8,220 nt of DNA from JAHFOW01 sp046350595 (GTDB lineage: Bacteria > Planctomycetota > Brocadiia > Brocadiales > Brocadiaceae). The notes beneath the pieces were generated by a model. The model saw only the letters and a program-made list of their open reading frames with translations. It ran no database searches and had not been told where the DNA came from. Location: the NCBI GenBank assembly GCA_046350595.1, contig JAXMAC010000130.1, forward strand, positions 1-8,220, read 5' to 3'. A program made the translations under genes and the position numbers. This document shows positions 1 through 6,329 of this stretch, one piece after another; the first letter of the stretch is position 1, and the number at the start of each line of letters is the position of its first letter.

Positions 1-4
1 GTTC

Positions 5-62
5 AACCCCGTAGGGGTGAAATAGTGCGAAAATAATGATACCATGTCACCCCTACGGGGTT
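5..62. repeat. Inverted repeat, 16-bp perfect arms
   Basis: The arm AACCCCGTAGGGGTGA at 5-20 is the exact reverse complement of 47-62, with a 26-nt AT-rich spacer. Each arm can also fold alone as ACCCC-3nt-GGGGT, so the element can form one long stem or two small hairpins. This looks like a dispersed non-coding repeat or a miniature element; no protein is associated with it. The element may extend left of the window. Confidence 0.75.
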
Positions 63-98
63 AACAATAATTGCATAACGATATGCTATAATAATAAC

Positions 99-111
99 AT
101 CCCTTCGGGAT
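99..111. repeat. Small hairpin ATCCC-TTC-GGGAT
   Basis: This is a five-base-pair perfect stem around a TTC loop. It is similar in style to the other C/G-rich mini-palindromes of this intergenic region. It has no T-tract, so there is no reason to call it a terminator. Confidence 0.4.
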
Positions 112-150
112 TACATAATCAATGTTTTATTCACTCGCAGCGCTTTTTAT

Positions 151-165
151 TTCTTAACTTAACAC
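151..165 (+). repeat. Direct repeat TTCTTAACTTAACAC, copy 1
   Basis: These 15 bases recur exactly at 461-475. Both copies are followed by a short variable tail (cctatg versus cgtata) and then purine- or C-rich sequence. Copy 1 leads into the C-run hairpin at 181-196. This suggests a recurring module of the repeat mosaic. Confidence 0.55.
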
Positions 166-180
166 CTATGCCCCCCTAAC

Positions 181-196
181 CCCCCGCCAGCGGGGG
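181..196. repeat. C/G hairpin CCCCCGC/GCGGGGG
   Basis: Seven-base arms at 181-187 and 190-196 are perfectly complementary with only two bases between them, so in practice it is a six-pair stem with a four-base loop. It is preceded by a C-run (171-176) and is six bases upstream of the gagacg palindrome. No T-tract follows. It is called a repeat element rather than a terminator. Confidence 0.55.
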
Positions 197-201
197 ACAA
201 G

Positions 202-228
202 TAGAGACGCCCCGGCGGGGCGTCTCTA
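202..228. repeat. gagacg-type palindrome, 12-bp perfect arms
   Basis: TAGAGACGCCCC at 202-213 pairs perfectly with 217-228 around a GGC loop. A relative with a different core lies at 3929-3952 (arms AGAGACGCAA/TTGCGTCTCT), and a lone right half with one mismatch is at 2442-2455. These three make a small family of dispersed palindromes within the window. Similar gagacg...cgtctc palindromes are known as dispersed repeats in several bacterial phyla. Confidence 0.8.
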
Positions 229-237
229 TAGTATTAC

Positions 238-273
238 TGTGCAAAAACTTCTTTTTTTTGTAAGTTTTTCACA
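238..273. repeat. T-rich imperfect hairpin
   Basis: TGTG-c-AAAAACTT (238-250) pairs with AAGTTTTT-CACA (262-273), with a single bulged C at 242 and an 11-nt T-rich loop. The T-run is inside the loop rather than after the stem, so it does not look like an intrinsic terminator on either strand. Confidence 0.5.
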
Positions 274-295
274 ATCACATTTGTTTATGATGGAA

Positions 296-323
296 AGATT
301 GCTTCGCTCCGCTCGCAATGACA
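296..323 (-). repeat. REP-like element, copy A
   Basis: The unit runs from AGATTGCTTCG to CGCAATGACA. Its ends are complementary to the ends of copy B at 356-387, so the two face each other and can form a long interrupted stem (11 + 10 pairs). It is closely related to copy D at 2403-2431, which differs by an inserted/changed core (ctgtcg versus ctccg). This is a member of a dispersed non-coding repeat family; no transposase is nearby. Confidence 0.75.
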
Positions 324-355
324 AGGTGCCGTGCGCCATTAAAGTGCATAGTTAG

Positions 356-387
356 TGTCATTGCGAGGGTCTTTTCCGAAGCAATCT
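356..387 (+). repeat. REP-like element, copy B
   Basis: These 32 bases, starting TGTCATTGCGAGGG and ending CGAAGCAATCT, are identical to copy C at 2346-2377 on the other side of the first gene. It lies opposite copy A with a 32-nt spacer. Exact identity over 32 bases 2 kb apart indicates a conserved or recently spread unit. Confidence 0.8.
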
Positions 388-406
388 TCCCGCTTTCACA
401 AGAGAA

Positions 407-427
407 TTGGTTGCGGCTTAGCTGCGC
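407..427 (+). repeat. Direct repeat TTGGTTGCGGC..., copy 1
   Basis: These 21 bases match 505-525 at 20 of 21 positions (T versus A at the twelfth base). The core GGC-tta-GC is weakly palindromic. It is part of the non-coding repeat mosaic, and copy 2 lies 98 bases further on. Confidence 0.6.
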
Positions 428-460
428 TATGAGAGCAAGGGGTTGATGGGTAATTATAGA

Positions 461-475
461 TTCTTAACTTAACAC
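461..475 (+). repeat. Direct repeat TTCTTAACTTAACAC, copy 2
   Basis: Exact copy of 151-165. Here it follows the ggttgcggc unit by 33 bases. Confidence 0.55.
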
Positions 476-504
476 GTATAGGACTCAAGGGGGTGTTTCC
501 CTTT

Positions 505-525
505 TTGGTTGCGGCATAGCTGCGC
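505..525 (+). repeat. Direct repeat TTGGTTGCGGC..., copy 2
   Basis: Second copy of the unit at 407-427, with a core of GGC-ata-GC. It is directly preceded by a T-run. Confidence 0.6.
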
Positions 526-607
526 CAGGATATGTTGTTTTTTTAGATAAGGTTACCGGTAGTATCTTGCAAAAAATATTTTGATATTTTCAATAAAGAC
601 ATTCTCT

Positions 608-635
608 GTAGTGGCAAGGCGCGCCTTGCCACTAC
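608..635. repeat. Perfect 28-bp palindrome upstream of the peptidase gene
   Basis: Bases 608-635 equal their own reverse complement; the 14-base half starts GTAGTGGCAAGGC and the centre is GGCGCGCC. It ends 33 bases before the ATG at 669, so it probably lies in the leader or promoter of that gene. It could be a protein-binding site, a cruciform, or simply another dispersed palindrome of this genome. In RNA it would fold into a very strong hairpin just before the ribosome site. Confidence 0.8.
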
Positions 636-668
636 GGTCTCTTCCGATTCGTTCGGGTTAGGATTATT

Positions 669-2258
669 ATGAAAAGGATATTTGTTTTATTAACGGTTTT
701 CGTACTGACCATTGCATGCCTTGGGCATAATGCAAATGCCCAAAACGAGGGATTTTTTGATATTGCAGGTGAGATAATGTATGGCGAAGAGTGTCTCCAG
801 GCGTGGCAAATAGAAGATGCATCATCTGTCGCCGGCAAACTCCTCCTTGTTGCGCCGGAAAATCCCTCTGTGTGTTTTTTCGCAGGCGAGGTGGAATTTT
901 ACGAAGGAAATTATAAAGAATCGATGTCTTTTCTGAAAAAGGCGCTGAAGAGTCCTGCTATTGCGCAAAAAGGAAAAAGTTTTTATGACTTCGTTGATAA
1001 GGTGCACCAGACAACCAGCAAATTCAAGGAAGTCAAAACAGAACACTTCCTGTTTCGTTACGTGGAAGAAAAAGATGCCATCCTGGTTGATTACGCCTTA
1101 GATACCCTTGAAAAGACTTATAAGGCCATCGGGAATGACCTGAATTATTTCCCTAAAGAACCCATCCTTGTTGAGGTATTTCCTGACGCCGATAGTTTTT
1201 GCACCATCTCTACGCTTACCAAAGACGAGATAGAAACCTCGGGCACCGTGGCAATCTGTTTATTTAACCGTGTCATCATCACCAGTCCGCGCCTCCAGCC
1301 GAGGGGATATCAGTGGCTTGATACGCTCAACCATGAATACGTGCATTATGTAATTATGAAAAAGACATACAACCGCGTTCCCATCTGGCTTCACGAAGGT
1401 ATTGCGAAATATGAGGAAAGCCGATGGATGGTTGATAAACCACCATCACTCTCTGTTTCTTATGAAAGCTTGCTCGCCGAAGCAGTAGAGAAAGACTATT
1501 TTATTACCTTTAAACAGATGCATCCCTCCCTGGCAAAGTTAAAAAAGCGTGAGGATACGGCGCTTGCCTTTGCGGAGGTCTTTACCGTCATTGAATACCT
1601 TTTCAACCACGGTGGTTATCCGGTGATAGCAAATATCCTGGAGGGTATCAGGGACGGAAAACCGGTAGAGGATGCAGTGTCATCGGCAGTATCCGTTCCC
1701 TTTGACACCTTTGAAAAGAACTGGTTGGACGACCTGAAGCAGAAAAAACTCCGGAGGATTCATGGTATACAGGTGCTTCCCACGAAACTGAAAGAGACTT
1801 CTTCCGCAGTGGATGATGTCGAGAGCGTTGCCGAAATAGAGGCAAAGGAGGCGAGAAAATATGCCATACTGGGCGACCTCCTCCGCCATGAGGGATTACA
1901 CAGCGCTGCTATTATCGAATATGAAAAGGCATTTAACAAGGCCGGGATTATTTCACCACAGATTCAAAACAAGCTGGCCATGTCCTATATTATGGACACG
2001 CAGTACGCAAAGGCCGAAGAAATCCTGAAAACCGCTTTAGCGTATTATCCCGAGTACACGGCCACCTATATTTCACTGGGCGAGCTTTATCAAAGAAAAG
2101 GTGAATATGCGTCCGCGGTTGATGTCTTATCACGAGCCAACCACATCAATCCATTCAACCCAGTCATCCATAAGAACCTTGCGTTCCTGTATGATAAATT
2201 AGACAGGAAAGAAGACGCTGCCGTTGAACTGAAAAGACTCAGGCTGTTAGTGCATTAA
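669..2258 (+). CDS. Exported peptidase MA-like zincin with TPR repeats
   Basis: 529 residues. The N-terminus (MKRIFVLLTVFVLTIACLG...ANA) is a signal peptide with a likely cut after Ala24; Cys17 could instead be a weak lipobox, so a lipoprotein is possible. Residues about 60-95 resemble a TPR-like helix pair. The middle carries the gluzincin signature: HEYVH at 222-226 (two zinc histidines and the catalytic Glu223), then WLHEGIAKYEE at 240-250, where Glu243 is the expected third ligand. This arrangement fits the peptidase MA-like group. Residues about 395-529 form three to four TPRs with typical alternating A/Y/L patterns and PxxP-type turns. The start is supported by AGGA at 660-663, five bases before the ATG. 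The protein should sit in the periplasm or at the envelope; a proteolytic role is inferred from the motif, and the substrate is unknown. It is transcribed alone, with repeats on both sides and a convergent neighbour. Confidence 0.85.
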   Translation: MKRIFVLLTVFVLTIACLGHNANAQNEGFFDIAGEIMYGEECLQAWQIEDASSVAGKLLLVAPENPSVCFFAGEVEFYEGNYKESMSFLKKALKSPAIAQKGKSFYDFVDKVHQTTSKFKEVKTEHFLFRYVEEKDAILVDYALDTLEKTYKAIGNDLNYFPKEPILVEVFPDADSFCTISTLTKDEIETSGTVAICLFNRVIITSPRLQPRGYQWLDTLNHEYVHYVIMKKTYNRVPIWLHEGIAKYEESRWMVDKPPSLSVSYESLLAEAVEKDYFITFKQMHPSLAKLKKREDTALAFAEVFTVIEYLFNHGGYPVIANILEGIRDGKPVEDAVSSAVSVPFDTFEKNWLDDLKQKKLRRIHGIQVLPTKLKETSSAVDDVESVAEIEAKEARKYAILGDLLRHEGLHSAAIIEYEKAFNKAGIISPQIQNKLAMSYIMDTQYAKAEEILKTALAYYPEYTATYISLGELYQRKGEYASAVDVLSRANHINPFNPVIHKNLAFLYDKLDRKEDAAVELKRLRLLVH

Positions 2259-2281
2259 ATCATGCATTAAGGCGCTTTTTT
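2251..2281 (+). terminator. Possible weak terminator after the peptidase gene
   Basis: TGCAT (2251-2255) can pair with ATGCA (2262-2266) across the stop codon, and a six-T run follows at 2276-2281. The stem is short and AT-rich and is separated from the T-run by nine bases, so it is not a canonical intrinsic terminator. The octamer TGCATTAA also occurs twice here, 12 bases apart. Confidence 0.25.
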
Positions 2282-2345
2282 ATTGCCTAAACATCGTGGC
2301 CAATGCAGGGTGAGGCTTAAGAGTTTGTGTGAAAATCAATTATCA

Positions 2346-2377
2346 TGTCATTGCGAGGGTCTTTTCCGAAGCAATCT
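2346..2377 (+). repeat. REP-like element, copy C
   Basis: Identical over all 32 bases to copy B at 356-387. It faces copy D (2403-2431) across a 25-base spacer, so the pair can fold into a long interrupted hairpin between the two convergent genes. Such a structure could act as a two-way transcription barrier, but it lacks flanking T-runs. Confidence 0.8.
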
Positions 2378-2402
2378 CCAGGAATTTATTATACTGTGGT
2401 AA

Positions 2403-2431
2403 AGATTGCTTCGCTGTCGCTCGCAATGACA
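2403..2431 (-). repeat. REP-like element, copy D
   Basis: Inverted relative of copy C and direct relative of copy A, with a slightly longer core. The arm order C-then-D here is the reverse of A-then-B upstream of the peptidase gene. Confidence 0.75.
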
Positions 2432-2441
2432 GGAGTACCAG

Positions 2442-2455
2442 GCGGGTCGTCTCTA
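2442..2455 (+). repeat. Solo half of the gagacg palindrome
   Basis: GCGGGTCGTCTCTA matches 215-228 at 13 of 14 bases, but no left arm precedes it. It looks like a decayed copy of the palindrome at 202-228. Confidence 0.4.
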
Positions 2456-2522
2456 GCGGGGATAAGAGGGTTGGTGACTGAGACAAAGTGCGGTTTTTGA
2501 TTTCTAAGATGAAAAATACTGG

Positions 2523-3686
2523 TTACTTTTCAAACATTGGCGCCGGTAGTGTTTCCAATGAGTTGCCGATTGCATAGAGGTGGTTATCATTTGACCCAGT
2601 GTAGATAGTGCCATCCTGTCCAATGGCCGGGGATGATTCGAGAGCTCCCTTTGTCTGAAATGACCACTTCAGCGTGCCGTCTGAATTAATGGCATAAAGC
2701 TTTCCGTCGCTGGAGCCGACATAAACCGTGCCGTCGATATCTATTGCGGGAGAAGATTCTACCCAACTACCCGTCTTAAAGCTCCATTTGAGTTTGCAGT
2801 TGGGTAGGACGGCATAGACAAAACCATTATATGACCCAAAGATGATCGTGCCATCTTTTGCAATGGCCGGAGTACAATGGACAGCCTTTCCCGTATTGAC
2901 ATACCATTTTACAACGCCGTCTGGCTTGACAGCAACCAACCTTCCATTGTCTGTGCCCACGTAGACAGTTCCGTCCGCGTCAATGGATGGGGAAGAATAG
3001 GAATCGTATACTCCTGACCCTACCCGTTTTGACCATTTTTCGACTCCGTCCGGAGTTAAGGCATGGAGCGCCCCGCTGACTTCAAAGAGATAAACAGAAC
3101 CGTCAGGGCATAAGGCAGGTGAGGCAACGATGTTGCTTTTCGCGGTGAATTTCCACTTTAGTTCACCGTCGAGGGTAAGTGTGTACAGACTTTTGTCGTT
3201 AGATCCAAAATACAGGGCATCTGAAGTAATAGCGGCAGAAGAGAGGATGATGCCGCCAACTGTATATGTCCATTTGGGTTTTCCATCGGTGGTTATTGCA
3301 TACATCTTCTTGTCTTTTGCGCCAACATAAATTGTGCCATCATTTCCGATAGCGGGTGATGCAGTTATTTCACTGCCCACCTGAAATGTCCATTTGGTGG
3401 TGCCGTCCTGGTTGACGGCATAAAGCCTGCCGTCAATGGAACCAAAATATATCGTACCGTCAGAGCCAATTGATGGAGAAGATGTGATTTGTGTATCAAT
3501 CTTATAAGCCCATTTTAATGAATTTGTTTCCGGACCCTTGCAGGGGCTTAACCCTGTATGCTGCGGGTTATCCCTGAACATATGCCATGGGATTGTCGGC
3601 GTTTCTGCCAGCAGGGGGTTGTTTTGATGGAGAACAAAAATAGCGAAGAAAATAAATAGGGTAAAACAGACATTTTTTATATGCAT
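2523..3686 (-). CDS. Exported eight-bladed PQQ-like beta-propeller protein
   Basis: 387 residues. A signal peptide (hydrophobic residues 8-19) ends at LLA (25-27), predicting export to the periplasm or beyond. The segment PWHMFRDNPQHTGLSP (33-48) is the usual lead-in of PQQ-like propellers. About eight repeats of roughly 40 residues follow, beginning near 69, 109, 149, 188, 231, 271, 311 and 351, with the pattern SSPAIG-DGTIYVGS-DG-LYAI-DG-LKWSF. The eighth lacks its last strand, and the N-terminal SLKWAYKIDTQI (56-67) supplies it, closing the ring. There are no catalytic residues of a quinoprotein dehydrogenase and no second domain, so a scaffold or assembly role (BamB-like in fold only) is more likely than an enzyme. 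The start ATG has no clear Shine-Dalgarno. It is transcribed alone, convergent to the peptidase gene and divergent from the kinase gene. Confidence 0.88.
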   Translation of the reverse strand: MHIKNVCFTLFIFFAIFVLHQNNPLLAETPTIPWHMFRDNPQHTGLSPCKGPETNSLKWAYKIDTQITSSPSIGSDGTIYFGSIDGRLYAVNQDGTTKWTFQVGSEITASPAIGNDGTIYVGAKDKKMYAITTDGKPKWTYTVGGIILSSAAITSDALYFGSNDKSLYTLTLDGELKWKFTAKSNIVASPALCPDGSVYLFEVSGALHALTPDGVEKWSKRVGSGVYDSYSSPSIDADGTVYVGTDNGRLVAVKPDGVVKWYVNTGKAVHCTPAIAKDGTIIFGSYNGFVYAVLPNCKLKWSFKTGSWVESSPAIDIDGTVYVGSSDGKLYAINSDGTLKWSFQTKGALESSPAIGQDGTIYTGSNDNHLYAIGNSLETLPAPMFEK

Positions 3687-3713
3687 AAATGTTTTTCTGG
3701 AAAGAAGTTCTTG

Positions 3714-3742
3714 ATTATAAATACATGTTAAGAAAATTTAAA
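3714..3742 (-). promoter_or_regulatory. Candidate sigma-70 promoter for the propeller gene
   Basis: Reading the minus strand, TTTAAA (3737-3742) and a perfect TATAAT (3714-3719) are 17 bases apart. Transcription would begin near 3707, leaving a leader of about 20 bases. The -35 is only a partial match, and AT-rich sequence makes chance hits likely. Confidence 0.4.
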
Positions 3743-3790
3743 CATCATTATAAATAATTCGACATACCAATAAAAGAATATTTTAATAAA

Positions 3791-3806
3791 ACGACCTCGT
3801 GGTCGT
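3791..3806. repeat. Hairpin ACGACC-TCGT-GGTCGT
   Basis: A six-pair perfect stem with a four-base loop lies between the two divergent promoters. On the minus strand it is followed by a T-rich run (TTTTATT), but no gene would need a terminator at this point. It is most likely another dispersed palindrome. Confidence 0.45.
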
Positions 3807-3858
3807 ACGCGTTTTTGGATAATGGAGTTGACGGAATGTTCATTTTATTTAAATCCCA

Positions 3859-3886
3859 TTGAAAGCGTCTAAATTAAAGGTACAAT
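3859..3886 (+). promoter_or_regulatory. Candidate sigma-70 promoter for the kinase-regulator operon
   Basis: TTGAAA (3859-3864) and TACAAT (3881-3886) each match consensus at five of six positions with a 16-base spacer. Transcription would begin near 3893, giving a leader of about 85 bases that contains the gagacg-type hairpin at 3929-3952. A second, weaker option uses TTGACG at 3828-3833. No sigma-54 promoter was seen here. Confidence 0.5.
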
Positions 3887-3928
3887 AAAATAAATTAAAA
3901 GTTTGGGAATAAATTAAATGTAGGAGAT

Positions 3929-3952
3929 AGAGACGCAAGATTTTGCGTCTCT
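3929..3952. repeat. gagacg-type palindrome in the kinase leader
   Basis: AGAGACGCAA (3929-3938) pairs perfectly with TTGCGTCTCT (3943-3952) around GATT. It shares its outer arms with the palindrome at 202-228 but has a different core. It sits 26 bases before the kinase ATG, so it is transcribed as part of the leader. Confidence 0.75.
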
Positions 3953-3965
3953 CCGTTTATCGGAG
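3951..3965 (+). promoter_or_regulatory. Ribosome-site hairpin of the kinase gene
   Basis: The only Shine-Dalgarno-like sequence before the kinase ATG is GGAG at 3962-3965, with a long 13-base gap. It lies in the arm CGGAG (3961-3965), which pairs with CTCCG (3951-3955). The first two bases of CTCCG (3951-3952) are also the end of the upstream palindrome, so the two hairpins compete slightly. This predicts low or regulated translation initiation; it is inference from sequence only. Confidence 0.35.
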
Positions 3966-3978
3966 TTATAGTAGAAAA

Positions 3979-6303
3979 ATGCACAAAGACAATAACAGGA
4001 TAAAAAGCTTGTCTGTTTTTTTTCAGAGCATCAAGGTTAAGCTCATCTGTTATTTTATTCTCATGACAACCATCCCCATTATGATTGTGAGCAGTACGGC
4101 GTATAACAGCGGAAGAAAGGCATTGAATGAACGTGTGGTTGAAAAGTTGACCTCTATTGCAGACCTGAAAAAGACGCAGCTCAACAACTGGCTGCAGGAA
4201 AGAATTGTTGATATCAGCGTCCTTTCAACAAACAAGTCCCTTGAGATGTCATTTTCCAACTTGCTTTACCTGAGGAAGGCATTTCGTACGATTGGAGGGA
4301 TGAAAGAGTCGGAGATTGGCAAGGTTTATTGCACAAGGCTTTCTGAATACTTAGGCAAACTCAAGAGTAAATTTATTTATTGTGATGAAATATCCATTCT
4401 CGATGTAGAAAACGGTGAAATTGTCATATCCACTACGGAGTCAAATATTGGAATTATCGATTGGGACTACAAATATTATCTCAATATATTAGAAAATAAT
4501 GGAGTTCCTTTTAAAGATATTCATTATTCAGGGTATACGAAGCATATAGGCATGACCTTCTTCGGGACTCTGAAAAGGACCGACCCTATTACGCTGGAAG
4601 AGACAGATGTTATTAATGGCATTGTTCTCATTCGCGTGAATACGGATACTGCGATTGAACCATTAATTCAGGACTGGCCTGGACGGGGCGAGACGGGAGA
4701 AACGATACTGGCTCGCCGCGAGGGAGATCGACTGGTCTTTCTCAATACTATGCGGCATTTCAAGGATACTGCATTAAAAATAAATATTCCTCTAAAGTTG
4801 ACCGTGCCGGAGTCTTTCATGCTGGATGACAAAACAGAGGGTATTCAAAAAGCAATTGATTACCGGGGGGTGGACGTCCTTATGGCCTATCGTTACATTC
4901 CTCAGTTAAAATGGGGATTACTTGTTAAACAGGACACCTCTGAGGCGTTTAAACCCGTTGTTGAATTGAAGAATCAGGTAATTACCCTTGCGGTTGTGTG
5001 CTTATTGATTATTACCATTACTGTCTTTGTGCTGGCACACGGGATTACACAGCCCCTTCTTCAATTGGTTCACGGTGCTCAGGCAATTGGAAAGGGGGAT
5101 CTTGGGCATCGCATCCCGGTTGATTCAAAGGACGAGGTCGGTGTGCTTGCATTGGAATTTAACAGAATGGCCGGAAAGTTACAGGAATCATATGCGGGGC
5201 TTGAGCAACGTATTCGCGAGAGGACTGCCCAATTGCGGGAATCTGAGGAGAAGTACCGGGAATCTGTCAATCTGGCCAATGACGCCATTTTTACCCTGGA
5301 TGTAGCATCTGCACAAATAATCGATTCGAATAAGAAAGCTGAAGAAATAATGGGATATTCAAGGAACGAACTTAGTAAAAAGAAAATATGGGAGATAGTT
5401 CCTGAGTATGCGCGTGAAAAAGCGAAACAACTATGGATGGTAATAAATAAAGAAGGCTCCGGTATGCTCGACACGATTGATTGCCAGCACAGGAATGGAA
5501 GTATTACTCCCACCAGCATTAGCGCCAGTGTTATCGTGTACGGTAAGAAAAAGACTATTCAGTGGATATGCAGGGATATTACCGAGAGGAAAAGGATGGA
5601 GATGAAGTTGATCCAGACGGAGCGTCTGGCTGCAGTGGGAGAGTTAGCCGCCGGGGTGGCGCATGAAGTGAATAATCCGCTTGGAGGATTACAGAATTTT
5701 GTAAAAATGATGAGGAAAGAGCCGGGTAATATACAACAAAATGTAGAATTTCTTGATTTAATGTCTGAGGGACTTAAGCGGATTGAGATTATTGTAAAAC
5801 AGTTGATGGCATTTTCCAGGCCATATTCTACGCATATGTCGAATCATAATTTAAATGAAATTGTTGAGAATTCCCTGCGGTTTGTTGACCACCGGATAAA
5901 AGAACAGGGCGTTTATATTGAAAAGGTATTTCTTTCTGATTTACCTGAGATTTATGGGGATGCAGATAATATTTCGCAGGTTATTATCAATATTATCGTC
6001 AATGCATTGGATAGCATGTCGGGCAGGGGAAAATTGAGCATACAGACAAGTTATTGTGACCATCAACCATCGAGTGTGCAGGTTTCGATTACCGATACGG
6101 GGGCAGGGATCCGTGATGAAATCCTGGCCAAAATATTTAATCCCTTTTTTACGACAAAAGAGATGGGAAGTGGGTTGGGGCTGGCAATTAGTAAAAGAAT
6201 TATCGATGATCATAATGGGCATATAATAGTCAGGAGCAAGGTGGGAGATGGCACAACATTTTATATCTGCCTGCCCGTAAGAAAATTGGCAGTTCTGACA
6301 TGA
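3979..6303 (+). CDS. Membrane sensor histidine kinase (Cache-HAMP-PAS-HisKA)
   Basis: 774 residues from ATG 3979. An upstream in-frame TTG at 3943 was not used because it lies inside a repeat hairpin and adds a charged non-conserved tail. A first membrane segment (about 22-40) and a second (about 334-352) enclose a periplasmic sensor of about 290 residues resembling a double Cache domain, which usually binds a small ligand; the ligand is not readable here. Then come HAMP (about 355-408), a short coiled coil, one PAS domain (about 424-538), HisKA with the H-box GVAHEVNNPLGG (phosphoacceptor His562), and HATPase_c with N-box IINIIVNALD (Asn675), DTGAGI, NPFFTTKE and GSGLGL. All kinase motifs are intact, and the H-box type is that of NtrB-like kinases that partner sigma-54 activators. 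The regulator gene follows after 26 bases, so they form an operon and very probably a cognate pair. Confidence 0.93.
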   Translation: MHKDNNRIKSLSVFFQSIKVKLICYFILMTTIPIMIVSSTAYNSGRKALNERVVEKLTSIADLKKTQLNNWLQERIVDISVLSTNKSLEMSFSNLLYLRKAFRTIGGMKESEIGKVYCTRLSEYLGKLKSKFIYCDEISILDVENGEIVISTTESNIGIIDWDYKYYLNILENNGVPFKDIHYSGYTKHIGMTFFGTLKRTDPITLEETDVINGIVLIRVNTDTAIEPLIQDWPGRGETGETILARREGDRLVFLNTMRHFKDTALKINIPLKLTVPESFMLDDKTEGIQKAIDYRGVDVLMAYRYIPQLKWGLLVKQDTSEAFKPVVELKNQVITLAVVCLLIITITVFVLAHGITQPLLQLVHGAQAIGKGDLGHRIPVDSKDEVGVLALEFNRMAGKLQESYAGLEQRIRERTAQLRESEEKYRESVNLANDAIFTLDVASAQIIDSNKKAEEIMGYSRNELSKKKIWEIVPEYAREKAKQLWMVINKEGSGMLDTIDCQHRNGSITPTSISASVIVYGKKKTIQWICRDITERKRMEMKLIQTERLAAVGELAAGVAHEVNNPLGGLQNFVKMMRKEPGNIQQNVEFLDLMSEGLKRIEIIVKQLMAFSRPYSTHMSNHNLNEIVENSLRFVDHRIKEQGVYIEKVFLSDLPEIYGDADNISQVIINIIVNALDSMSGRGKLSIQTSYCDHQPSSVQVSITDTGAGIRDEILAKIFNPFFTTKEMGSGLGLAISKRIIDDHNGHIIVRSKVGDGTTFYICLPVRKLAVLT

Positions 6304-6317
6304 TAAGAGATATTTTT

Positions 6318-6323
6318 AAGGAG
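6318..6323 (+). promoter_or_regulatory. Ribosome binding site of the regulator gene
   Basis: AAGGAG sits six bases before ATG 6330, an ideal distance, and fixes the start. It is far stronger than the site of the kinase gene, so the regulator is probably made in excess over the kinase from the same mRNA. Confidence 0.75.
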
Positions 6324-6329
6324 TGATGT

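Larger units (their letters stand above)
1..668. other. Repeat-mosaic intergenic region with no convincing gene
   Basis: No open frame with a credible start, ribosome site or recognisable product was found here. The region is a string of small palindromes and dispersed repeats, listed separately: an inverted repeat at 5-62, a C/G hairpin at 181-196, a gagacg palindrome at 202-228, a T-rich hairpin at 238-273, REP-like elements at 296-323 and 356-387, direct repeats at 407-427/505-525 and 151-165/461-475, and a 28-bp palindrome at 608-635. No promoter for the gene at 669 stands out; TTGATA at 581-586 has no good -10 partner. The left part may be the tail of an upstream intergenic region, since nothing coding enters from the left edge. 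Confidence 0.7.

Noticed and set aside
612..630. TGGCA...TTGCC inside the 28-bp palindrome as a sigma-54 promoter
   Set aside because: The GG-to-GC distance is three bases too long for a -24/-12 promoter, and the match follows from the palindrome itself.
1..640. CRISPR array
   Set aside because: The repeats are of different kinds, palindromic and irregularly spaced; there is no regular repeat-spacer unit and no cas gene.
3943..3978. Upstream TTG start for the kinase, adding 12 residues
   Set aside because: The TTG is the first codon of the right arm of a repeat hairpin, has no well-placed ribosome site, and would make part of a dispersed repeat coding. ATG 3979 is preferred.
5079..5519. 146-codon open frame antisense to the kinase
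   Set aside because: It opposes well-conserved HAMP and PAS coding sequence, has no recognisable domain and no ribosome site, so it is a shadow frame.
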